From assembly GCF_014203395.1 (NCBI RefSeq), contig NZ_JACHIW010000001.1, forward strand, positions 4,323,501 to 4,387,500: a DNA stretch of 64,000 nucleotides. Direction: 5' to 3'. Positions 56,650 through 64,000 of this stretch are shown here, piece after piece. A program made the position numbers and the translations under genes. Position 1 is the stretch's first letter; each line of letters opens with the position of its first letter. Source of the DNA: Saccharopolyspora phatthalungensis (GTDB lineage Bacteria > Actinomycetota > Actinomycetes > Mycobacteriales > Pseudonocardiaceae). The notes below the pieces were generated by a model. That model was not told where the DNA came from, searched no databases, and saw only the letters and a program-made list of their open reading frames with translations.

Positions 56650-59507
56650 CGGTGATCCTCCCCGACCAACTGCAAGAAAGCGTCCTCCAACCGACGTCGC
56701 GGCCCCACCTGGTGCACCGCGATCCCGGCGGCGACCAGCACGTTGACCGCCACCGCCGCCGGGTGCCCGGCGAGGTCGGCGTGCACCAGATCGCCGTCGA
56801 TCTCCACCGGGCCGAGCCCTTCGATGGTGCGCAGCGCCTCGGCGGCCCGCTCCGGCTCGTCGACCCGGAACGTCGCCTCGCCGCCGACCGCCACGATGTC
56901 GGCGACGCTGCCCGCAGCCACCAACCGGCCGTCGTGCATCACGCAGACGTGCGTGCACGTCTGCTCGACCTCGGCCAGCAGGTGGCTGGACACCAGCACC
57001 GCGCGGCCGGTTGAGGCGTAGCGGCGCAGGATCTCGCGCATCTGGTGGATCTGCGGCGGATCCAACCCGTTGGCCGGCTCGTCGAGCACCAGCAGCTCCG
57101 GCAGCCCGAGCATCGCCTGGGCGATCGCGAGCCGCTGCTTCATGCCCTGGCTGTAAGTGCGCGCCCGGCGGTGGGCCGCGGTGCCGAGCCCGGCGATTTG
57201 CAGCACCTCGTCGAAGTGGGCCTGCAGCATCGGCCGCCCGGTCGCCGCCCAGTAGTACCGCAGGTTGTCCAAGCCGGATAGATGCGGCAGGAAACCCGGG
57301 GTCTCCACCAGAGCGCCGACCCGGGACAGCACCGGTGCGCCGCCGACCAGCCGGTGGCCGAACACCCGGATCTGCCCGGAACTGGGTTTGAGCAGCCCCA
57401 GCAGCATCCGCAGCGTGGTCGTCTTGCCCGCCCCGTTCGGTCCGAGCAGACCGACGATCTGGCCGCGCTCGACGCGGATCGACAGGTCCTGGACCGCGGT
57501 GGGCTTGTCCGGGTACGACTTGGTCAGCCCGGCGATCAGCAGCGGGGTGTCGGCCAGCAGCGGGTCGACGTCGTCGGTGCTCTTGCGCCGGATCAGCGAG
57601 ATCAGCCACGCCGCCAGCGCTAGCGCGAGGATGACGCCGATGCCAACCAACGGACCCATCGGCACGACGTTGGCGGTCGTCGTCGCGCCCCGCACGGACG
57701 GAATGGATACCGCCCTGTCGCCGGCTAGGCCGATGCGGTGCACCGCCGGTTCTCTCGGCACCGCGTACGCCTGGTCGGTCGTCGCCACAGCCAGTTCCAG
57801 CCAGTGGTTGGTCTCCAGGGGGTGTACGACGCCCGGCAGCGTCACGGCCACGTCGACCGGGGTGCCATCCGCCGGCAACCCGACCACGTGCAGCGGGGAC
57901 ACGGCGTTGCCGATCAGACTGCGCTGGTGGTCCGGGCCGACGTCGTAGAGCTTGGCGAATAGCACCGCGTCGCCGGTCGCGGGCTGGCCAGGCACCGACG
58001 CCACCGACAGGCGGGTCTGCGCCGTACCCGAGATCATCAGCTGGCTGTCCAGCGGTTCGGTGCGGAACACCGCGACCTGGCCGGGCAGGTCACGGGCCAG
58101 CGACCGGCCGAGGCTGCCGGCCGCGTCGAGCACCTCGCCGGCGCCTGGCAGCGAACTGGTGGCGGCCGGATTGCCGCCCGGCGGGTTGACGACCTGCGTC
58201 GGCGCGCCGTGCAGTTGCAGCGCGAAGCGCGGGGTGCGCTCTGCTCGCACGCCCGGATAGGCGGGTGCGGACACGGTGCGGACCGGGACCTCGCCGTTGC
58301 GCTGAGGTCTGCCGGCGATGTCGTATTCGAAGCCGGTACCGGGGTCGGGCACCGGCGGCACCCCGCCGAGGTGAAAGGCGAACCAGTCCGCGATGCGTTC
58401 GCGCAATGCCGGACCGGGCGTGGCGCCGTCGTGGCCGCCGGCGAACCAGATCGTCTTGACCTTGCCGCCGGCGGCGGCGATCTGCCGGGCGTTGGCATCC
58501 GACTGGTCCAGGCCGAACAGGGTGTCTCGTTCGCCCTGCACCAGCAGCGTCGGCACCTTGATGTTGGCGGTGACGGTCTTCGGGGAGACCCGGTTGAGCA
58601 GTTCCAGCGTCGCCGACCCGGCTCGCCCGGTCTGCGCCACCTCGGCGTAGGCGGCGCACACCTGCGGGGTGAAATTCCCGCAGGTCAGCGGCTGATTCGC
58701 GGATTCATTGCGGAAGCCGGATCCGCCGTCGGTGCGCGGGAATGCTTGCGATCGCTGGTCGGTGCGCTGTACCGGCGAGCTGCCCGCCGAGAACAGCAGA
58801 CCCGTCCAGGCCTGCTTGAACACGCCCTGGTCCCCGAAGGCTCCGTGGGCCGGGGTGTCGCCACCGACGCGGTCGACCGAGGCGGCGTTGGGCAGCAGCG
58901 CCTGGCCAAGGTCGTTGTAGGTCATCACCGGCGCGATCGCATCCACCCGGGGATCGGTCCCGGCCAGCAGCAGGCTCAGCGCGCCGCCGTAGGAGTCGCC
59001 GGTGACGCCGACGCGCGGATCGCCGTCGCGGTCGCGCAGCACCTCCGGCTGGCGTGCCAACCAGTCCAGCAACTGGTGGGCGTCAGCCACCTCGTAGTCG
59101 GGGTCGTTCAGCGCGATCTTGCCGGTGCTGCGGCCGAAACCGCGGGAGGAATAGGTCAGCACGGTGAACCCGCGGCGGACCAGTTCCTGCGCCTGGGCCG
59201 CGGTGTCGTCTTTGCTGCCGCCGAACCCGTGCGCTAGCAGCACCGCGGGCGCCGGGGTGTCGGCCGGGGCGAACAGCGTGACGTCGATCTGCACCCGCTC
59301 GCTGCCGCTGGGGCCGTCCAGCACGTCCAGCAGTGCCTCCCGGGGCGGTTCCGGGGCGGCGGCCGGTCGTTCGTTACCGGACCACAGGAAAGCGCCGAGC
59401 ACCACGAGGGCTATGCAGGACAGGGCGATCAGCACGAGGCCCTTGCGGCGACGGGGCGAGGCGGACACGCAGTTGACAGTAGGGGAAGACAACGGCACCG
59501 GTTTCAT
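56646..59507 (-). CDS. Membrane-anchored hydrolase fused to ABC ATPase
   Basis: 953-residue fusion. An N-terminal helix (about residues 23-42) is followed by an alpha/beta hydrolase of the X-Pro dipeptidyl-peptidase/CocE type (about residues 60-400; nucleophile Ser172 in G-D-S-Y-G-G; H-G-F-G-G oxyanion loop), a beta-rich C-terminal domain (400-600) and a second helix near residue 630. A complete ABC ATPase follows (Walker A G-P-N-G-A-G-K-T, signature Y-S-Q-G-M-K-Q, Walker B L-L-V-L-D-E-P). The topology puts the hydrolase outside and the ATPase inside. It is paired with the downstream permease. The sense of the fusion, perhaps cutting a substrate on export, is inference. Confidence 0.88.
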   Translation of the reverse strand: MKPVPLSSPTVNCVSASPRRRKGLVLIALSCIALVVLGAFLWSGNERPAAAPEPPREALLDVLDGPSGSERVQIDVTLFAPADTPAPAVLLAHGFGGSKDDTAAQAQELVRRGFTVLTYSSRGFGRSTGKIALNDPDYEVADAHQLLDWLARQPEVLRDRDGDPRVGVTGDSYGGALSLLLAGTDPRVDAIAPVMTYNDLGQALLPNAASVDRVGGDTPAHGAFGDQGVFKQAWTGLLFSAGSSPVQRTDQRSQAFPRTDGGSGFRNESANQPLTCGNFTPQVCAAYAEVAQTGRAGSATLELLNRVSPKTVTANIKVPTLLVQGERDTLFGLDQSDANARQIAAAGGKVKTIWFAGGHDGATPGPALRERIADWFAFHLGGVPPVPDPGTGFEYDIAGRPQRNGEVPVRTVSAPAYPGVRAERTPRFALQLHGAPTQVVNPPGGNPAATSSLPGAGEVLDAAGSLGRSLARDLPGQVAVFRTEPLDSQLMISGTAQTRLSVASVPGQPATGDAVLFAKLYDVGPDHQRSLIGNAVSPLHVVGLPADGTPVDVAVTLPGVVHPLETNHWLELAVATTDQAYAVPREPAVHRIGLAGDRAVSIPSVRGATTTANVVPMGPLVGIGVILALALAAWLISLIRRKSTDDVDPLLADTPLLIAGLTKSYPDKPTAVQDLSIRVERGQIVGLLGPNGAGKTTTLRMLLGLLKPSSGQIRVFGHRLVGGAPVLSRVGALVETPGFLPHLSGLDNLRYYWAATGRPMLQAHFDEVLQIAGLGTAAHRRARTYSQGMKQRLAIAQAMLGLPELLVLDEPANGLDPPQIHQMREILRRYASTGRAVLVSSHLLAEVEQTCTHVCVMHDGRLVAAGSVADIVAVGGEATFRVDEPERAAEALRTIEGLGPVEIDGDLVHADLAGHPAAVAVNVLVAAGIAVHQVGPRRRLEDAFLQLVGEDHR

Positions 59508-59813
59508 CCAGACGCGGGCGAAGGCAAGACGCTATGAAGCAGAGACCAAACAGCAACCGGACACCTCGTCGTGCCCGCTGCCGAGGCCATGCCGCATCCC
59601 CGCGTGCGGTCCCGGTGCGACCGGGCGGTGGAGATCATAACGGTGATCGGGTGAGACGCAATGATCTCGGCCCGCCGTCGGTGTGAAGCGGTGGTCGTTC
59701 GCATTGCCGCCCCCCAGCGGCGGGCCGTACGGTTTGCCGCGTGATGTTCGTTGCTTGTCTCCACCCCGCCTGGTGTTTGGAGCCACGCATAAGTGACAAT
59801 CTTGGCAAGTGGT

Positions 59814-59911
59814 GGAGGGGAGTATTCCTTCGCGACGGTGTCGTCATCACGGAACTTGCCTGGACAAGCCCGGTGCCGTCGACCGGCCAGAGGCCGGTGG
59901 AAGAGACCTCC
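59814..59911 (+). ncRNA. yybP-ykoY (Mn2+) riboswitch, putative
   Basis: Upstream of terC, a GGAGG/CCTCC closing stem (59814-59818 / 59907-59911) frames GGGGAGTA (59817-59824) and a CGGTGCCGTCGACCGGCC segment near 59871. GGGGAGTA and the final GAAGAGACC are hallmarks of the yybP-ykoY aptamer, which controls TerC and other manganese-related genes. The 300 bp before it (59508-59813) have no gene. Confidence 0.7.
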
Positions 59912-59946
59912 GGTCCCCGGCGCATGCCCTGAACCGGAGGTAATGG

Positions 59947-60978
59947 ATGGGTGCCGACGTGACGTTGCTCGCCCAGCAGGCGCAGGCTGCGGTCGATCGA
60001 CTGGACGTTCCGTGGTGGGTCTGGGTGGCCACGCTCGGTGGCCTGGCCTTACTGCTCTTGCTCGACCTCGTGATCGTGGATCGCAAGCCGCACGAGGTGA
60101 CCACCGCCGAAGCCGCCAAATGGGTCGTCTTCTATGTGGCTTGCGCGATCCTGTTCGGGGTCGGCGTGTGGTTGTTCGGAGACTCGCACTTCGCGATCGA
60201 ATATTTCACCGGTTACATCACCGAATACTCGCTGAGCGTGGATAATCTGTTCATCTTCATGGTGATCATGTCCAGCTTCGCCGTTCCGTCGATCCACCAG
60301 CATCGGGTGCTGCTGATCGGCATCCTGCTCGCACTGGTGATGCGCGGCATCTTCATCGCGGTCGGCGCCGCGTTGATCGCCAAATTCGTCTGGATCTTCT
60401 TCATCTTCGGCGCGTTCCTGCTGTGGACCGCGATCAGCATGGTGCGCAAGAAGGACGAGGACGAGGAGTACCACGAGAACGCCGTGGTCCGCTGGGTCCG
60501 CAAGGTGTTCCCGGTGACCGAGGACTACCACGGCTCCAAGTCGAGCGTGAAGATCGACGGCAAGCGCTATCTGACCCCGATGTTCGTGGTGATCGTCGCG
60601 ATCGGCAGCGCCGACCTGCTATTCGCGGTCGATTCGATCCCGGCGATCTTCGGCATCACCCAGGACCCGTTCCTGGTCTTCACCGCCAACGCATTCGCCC
60701 TGATGGGGCTGCGGCAGCTGTACTTCCTGCTCGGCGGGCTGGTGGACAAGCTGGTCTACCTGTCGGTGGGGCTGGCGGTGATCCTCGGGTTCATCGGCAT
60801 CAAGCTGATCTTGCACGCGTTCCACGAGTACCACCTGGTGCCGGAGTGGCTGGAGATCAACAACTGGTTGTCGTTGTCGGTCATCGTCCTGGTCCTGGCC
60901 ATCACCACCTGGGCCAGCCTGGTGAAGTCAAAGAAGGACGCCGAGGCGCAGGAACAGGAACCGGCCGAGAACGCTTGA
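59947..60978 (+). CDS. TerC family membrane protein
   Basis: 343-residue protein with about nine membrane helices. E-Y-S-L-S-V-D-N-L-F-I-F and A-D-L-L-F-A-V-D-S-I-P-A hold the acidic/Asn metal-binding residues of the family. TerC proteins (Alx, YkoY) help export manganese or load it onto secreted proteins. The upstream aptamer-like element supports manganese control. ATG 59947 with GGAGG; ATG 59943 is out of frame. Confidence 0.92.
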   Translation: MGADVTLLAQQAQAAVDRLDVPWWVWVATLGGLALLLLLDLVIVDRKPHEVTTAEAAKWVVFYVACAILFGVGVWLFGDSHFAIEYFTGYITEYSLSVDNLFIFMVIMSSFAVPSIHQHRVLLIGILLALVMRGIFIAVGAALIAKFVWIFFIFGAFLLWTAISMVRKKDEDEEYHENAVVRWVRKVFPVTEDYHGSKSSVKIDGKRYLTPMFVVIVAIGSADLLFAVDSIPAIFGITQDPFLVFTANAFALMGLRQLYFLLGGLVDKLVYLSVGLAVILGFIGIKLILHAFHEYHLVPEWLEINNWLSLSVIVLVLAITTWASLVKSKKDAEAQEQEPAENA

Positions 60979-60989
60979 TCCACGTGCCC

Positions 60990-61008
60990 GGGTTCTCGGC
61001 AGGAACCC
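60990..61008. terminator. Possible terminator between terC and RES gene
   Basis: GGGTTC (60990-60995) and GAACCC (61003-61008) form a short stem 12 bases after terC, between convergent genes. Short but well placed. Confidence 0.4.
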
Positions 61009-61136
61009 ACGGCATTGCCGGTTGCTGCCGACCGGTTCCCGGCACCTGCCGATGCGGCAAGACAGCAGACTGGGCATACACAAGTCGGGGATCCCGGAGC
61101 CCAGGCGGCGTCCGAGGTTCCGCTACCGGCAAACCA

Positions 61137-61793
61137 CTAGTCCAGCAGGGTGTAACTCAACTCCTTGCACACCCGTCCCAGCGGTACGTCCAGCCCCGGA
61201 TGGCTCAACGGCAACAGCACGTCGGGCGAGTCCGGCAGCGCTGTCGCCGCAGGCGGGTCCCACAAGCACAGCGATGGGTTGCCCGCGTCCATCGACGAGC
61301 GGTACCAGAGCCCGTCGAGCTCCGGATAGGCCGCGCGGATTCCGCGCGCCCACGCCTGGGTGCGCAGCTTGGGCCCGCTGCTGATCGCCTGCGAGGCGCC
61401 GGCGCGGGTGGGCCACAGGCCGGTCAGGTCCAGTAGTCGTAGCGTCCGACGTGGACGAAACAGCACCAGGTGCGGGCTGCGCGTCCGGCGATCCACTGTG
61501 GAGGTCGCCTGGTAGACCTCGGCGATGCAGGTCTGCACCGAGATCGAGAAGTACAGCACGCCGTGCTCTCGGGTGACGGTTGGACCGCCTTGGGTGTTGG
61601 GCAGGTGCGGGTCGAACCTGGCGTGCGGCAGCGGGCCGGCATAGCGGAAGCTGTCCCACTGCTGGGGATGGTTGCCCCCGGAGGTGAACACGCGCACCAG
61701 GCGAGTGCCGGCGGGCACCGCGATCACGTCTTCGGTGCGCCGGAGCATCGCCTGCAGCGCAGCGGGCGCGGGCGGCTGTGGTAGCCGTGCCAT
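61137..61793 (-). CDS. RES-domain toxin
   Basis: 218 residues. RES proteins of the MbcT type are NAD+-degrading toxins. Visible family residues: Arg31/Arg34 (T-R-L-V-R-V), Arg59, Tyr81 (G-V-L-Y-F-S), Glu92 (I-A-E-V-Y-Q) and W-Y-R-S-S near residue 165. It follows the antitoxin gene by 40 bp on the same strand, the normal order. Toxicity is predicted by family. Confidence 0.85.
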   Translation of the reverse strand: MARLPQPPAPAALQAMLRRTEDVIAVPAGTRLVRVFTSGGNHPQQWDSFRYAGPLPHARFDPHLPNTQGGPTVTREHGVLYFSISVQTCIAEVYQATSTVDRRTRSPHLVLFRPRRTLRLLDLTGLWPTRAGASQAISSGPKLRTQAWARGIRAAYPELDGLWYRSSMDAGNPSLCLWDPPAATALPDSPDVLLPLSHPGLDVPLGRVCKELSYTLLD

Positions 61794-61833
61794 GGAGGTC
61801 CTGGGTTTGGGTCTCGAAGGTTGGGGAAGGGGC

Positions 61834-62418
61834 TCAGGCCGGGGTGCCGATCGTGGCGGCGAGCTCGGCGACCCGCTGCGGGTCGCCGCCGGCCAGCAGC
61901 CACTCGCGCGGGCTCGCGGGCCGGTCCCCGAGTTCGAGGTCCTCCTGCGGCGTCGTCATGAAGTTGGCCAATACGAGCGCCGGTTGGTCGACGGGCATCA
62001 ACGACAGCACGATGTCCAGGCCGGGCAGCACGTCGGTGTCGCTGAACTGCCACGCAGGCAGTCGCCACCCGCCGCGGTCCTTCCAGCCGATCAACCGTCG
62101 TTCGCTGATCCGGTGGCGGATCCGGCTGCTGTCGACTCCCACCCGCTCCGCGGCCTGGCTGACCGACAGCGCGGTGTCGCGCAGCACGGCCTGTTCGGCG
62201 ACGGTCCGCGCGCGGGCGTCGACTTCGGAGTCGTCCAGCGGGGTCAGGTCCAGGCCGGCTTCGGCGAGCGCGACTCGTTCCGCATCAGTGAAGTGCGCAG
62301 CCGGGTCCACCTGGGGCGCGGTGAGCTTCTTCGCTGCATCCTCGACCAGATTGAGGAATTCGTTGGCAGTGACCTTTAAACCGGCCCGTGCCAACACGGT
62401 CTCCAGCGCGGCTGACAT
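61834..62418 (-). CDS. Antitoxin partner of the RES toxin
   Basis: 194 residues. A helix-turn-helix (L-S-V-S-Q-A-A-E-R-V-G-V-D-S-S-R-I-R-H-R) is in the middle, and a C-terminal part has W-L-L-A-G-G-D-P-Q-R-V, like the toxin-blocking segment of MbcA/Xre antitoxins. ATG 62418 has GGAG; an upstream ATG at 62508 adds 30 unlike residues. It probably also represses the pair's promoter. Confidence 0.8.
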   Translation of the reverse strand: MSAALETVLARAGLKVTANEFLNLVEDAAKKLTAPQVDPAAHFTDAERVALAEAGLDLTPLDDSEVDARARTVAEQAVLRDTALSVSQAAERVGVDSSRIRHRISERRLIGWKDRGGWRLPAWQFSDTDVLPGLDIVLSLMPVDQPALVLANFMTTPQEDLELGDRPASPREWLLAGGDPQRVAELAATIGTPA

Positions 62419-63163
62419 GACTCCAGGGTAGCGCCTGAAAGCCGAAATGTGTGCGCGAACGTGCGCCGAGTGCGAAATATCACTTGTAGTAGCATGTGGA
62501 TTGCGCACTGTGACGGAGATCCGGTTCCGATCGGGGTGTTCTTCGCCGTAATCGTGGGGCGAAACGCCCGCCGGAGGCGGAGTTGATTACGGCAAGGTGT
62601 CCAAATGGGCCCGACCGGATTGGGGATTGCGTTGGCACTGCTGGCGTCCCCTTTGATTCGCCAAGTCGCCCGTCGTTGAGTTTCGGGGTCCGGCCGGTGT
62701 AGGGCTGCGGTCGGTGGCCCCGCTTGCGCGGCTCGGTGCGGTTGGTGCCGGGGGGTCGGCATTGGCGCTCTCGGCACTCGGGGCTACCGCCGATGGGCTT
62801 GGCGCAGCGAGGCGGTCAATATTTAACCTATTTTAGTTTTAGTTAGTTAAAAGTTTTCCAAGCTTCGGCGGCATTCGCTTCGCTTCCGGGCGACGTTTCG
62901 CTGTTCGCTGCCGGATGGGGCGACATGGGTGTACGGCTAGACAGCCGCGCCAGGGGCCGCGTTGTCGAAGACCAGTGCGATGACGTATGCACCGGCCGGC
63001 GTGCGGCCGAGGGTTGACGTGACCGCGCGCGCACCGTTGACTGGACGTACCGACTGGTCGGTCTCGGACATGTTTGGCGCCGAGGTGGCCGACTTGAACG
63101 GCGGTGCGAGTCGGTGAAAGCGGCTGCCGCCGCATGGTGAAAAGCGGGAGAGGAAGGAAATCG
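62419..63163. other. 745-bp intergenic region with an AT-rich patch
   Basis: No supported gene. At about 62815-62862 there is a roughly 45-base A/T-rich tract with repeated TTAGTT units, unlike the GC-rich surroundings. It may be a promoter region or a binding site for a nucleoid protein. The antitoxin promoter must lie in the first ~100 bases. Confidence 0.45.
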
Positions 63164-63919
63164 ATGAGCAAGCGTTTCGACGGCCGGGTGGCGATCGTGA
63201 CCGGGTCGAGCCGAGGCATCGGCCTGGCCATCGCGGAACGCCTGGTCTCCGAAGGCGCGAAGGTCACCCTGACGGCGCGCAAGCCCGAGTCGCTGGCCGA
63301 GGCGGTGCAGGGCCTCGGCGGCGCCGAGAACGCGCTCGGCATCGCCGGGAAGGCCGACGACGAGGAGCACCAGGCCGAGACGATCGCCAAGACCGTGGAG
63401 ACCTTCGGCCGGCTGGACATGCTGGTCAACAACGCCGGCATCAACCCGGCCCACGGCCCGCTGATCGACCTGGATCTGGGAATCGCGCGCAAGACCTTCG
63501 AGGTCAATGTGCTCGCGACGGTGGCGTGGACCCAGCAGGCCTACCGGGCGTGGCTGAAGGAGCATGGCGGTTCGGTGCTCAACGTGTCCTCCGTGGCCGG
63601 TCTGCGGCCCGCGCCGGGCATCGGTTTCTACGGCGCCACCAAGGCGATGTTGGCGCACATCACCAAGGAGCTCGCGTTGGAGCTCGGTCCGGACGTCCGG
63701 GTCAATGGCATTGCTCCGGCCGTGGTCAAGACGAAGTTCGCCACCGCGCTGTACGCGGACAAGGAGGACGAGATCGCCGCGGGCTACCCCTTGAAGCGGT
63801 TGGGAATTCCCGCCGACATCAGCGGTGCGGCGGCGTTCCTGCTCTCCGCGGAGGCATCCTGGATCACCGGGCAAATCCTGGTGCTCGACGGCGGTGTGAC
63901 CCTGAGGGGCGGGGTGTAG
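63164..63919 (+). CDS. Short-chain dehydrogenase/reductase (FabG-like)
   Basis: 251-residue NAD(P)-dependent oxidoreductase. T-G-S-S-R-G-I-G nucleotide motif, N-N-A-G, catalytic Ser in N-V-S-S-V-A-G, and Y-G-A-T-K (Tyr and Lys). The final G-Q-I-L-V-L-D-G-G-V is usual for FabG-type members. ATG 63164 has GAGAGGAAGG. Substrate unknown. Confidence 0.92.
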   Translation: MSKRFDGRVAIVTGSSRGIGLAIAERLVSEGAKVTLTARKPESLAEAVQGLGGAENALGIAGKADDEEHQAETIAKTVETFGRLDMLVNNAGINPAHGPLIDLDLGIARKTFEVNVLATVAWTQQAYRAWLKEHGGSVLNVSSVAGLRPAPGIGFYGATKAMLAHITKELALELGPDVRVNGIAPAVVKTKFATALYADKEDEIAAGYPLKRLGIPADISGAAAFLLSAEASWITGQILVLDGGVTLRGGV

Positions 63920-63986
63920 GTGCGGCTTGCCGCAGGCATGACCGACGGGTCGATACGCTGAGCGGGGATCGACAGGGGAGGCAGAC

Positions 63987-64000
63987 ATGACGCGGTCGGC
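63987..64000 (+). CDS. Start of a further gene (cut by window end)
   Basis: ATG at 63987 with AGGGGAGG eight bases upstream, then four codons before the window ends. Too short to identify. Confidence 0.45.

Overview
The window is GC-rich, uses many GTG starts and has short overlapping operons. Its right half carries the order pdtaR - polA - rpsA - coaE - DUF402 gene - uvrB, which is the actinobacterial order also seen in Mycobacterium. With the terpene and MEP genes on the left, this suggests a Pseudonocardiales-type soil actinomycete (Saccharopolyspora-like). The genus is inference only.

Layout. (1) 1-4239: a partial sulfatase, an MFS permease and a divergent ROK regulator with a palindromic site between them, probably a sulfated-carbohydrate module. 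(2) 4240-5760: a graveyard of three broken tyrosine-recombinase genes. (3) 5763-17127: a terpenoid cluster. A four-gene leftward operon (SnoaL-like protein, FAD desaturase-like enzyme, class I terpene synthase, FAD monooxygenase) has overlapping or near-touching junctions and a 16-bp perfect palindrome upstream. An IclR regulator and a rightward precursor operon (prenyl diphosphate synthase, IspH, DXS, IspG) follow. A KorA gene for 2-oxoacid:ferredoxin oxidoreductase overlaps ispG but is frameshifted and cut off by an IS3 relic.

(4) 18445-34869: a type I-C CRISPR-Cas island with two arrays (10 and 40 repeats), cas3, cas5c, cas8c, cas7c, cas4, cas1 and cas2. An IS1634-type element splits cas1 near its 3' end, and a tyrosine integrase sits next to a tRNA gene at the right edge. 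Both arrays have homologous leaders on their right ends, so both should be transcribed leftward, against the cas operon. The most interesting signal is in the roughly 700-bp gap between cas3 and cas5c: a degenerate CRISPR repeat read leftward, followed by a pseudo-spacer and a second hairpin. The first 18 nt of the pseudo-spacer match a site about 90 bp away at 16 of 18 positions. The mismatches fall at positions 6 and 12, and a TTC PAM lies directly 5' of the site. That is the pattern expected of a CreA/CreR-like guide that turns Cascade into a repressor of a local promoter.

(5) 34952-64000: the conserved core. It holds the tRNA, an amino-acid permease, pdtaR, a thioesterase, polA, a VOC protein, a YhgE/Pip membrane protein with an unusual ATPase-like partner, a GNAT enzyme, a methyltransferase, rpsA, coaE-GrpB, two DUF402 genes, an SPW protein, uvrB, small enzymes, an ABC permease with a hydrolase-ABC ATPase fusion, a yybP-ykoY-type riboswitch before a TerC gene, a RES toxin/antitoxin pair and an SDR.

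How the parts fit: the MEP genes plus the prenyl synthase would supply the terpene synthase, and the two FAD enzymes and the SnoaL-like protein would tailor its product. In the CRISPR island Cas5c should process the crRNAs because no cas6 is present. Interference genes look intact, while adaptation may be impaired by the cas1 insertion.
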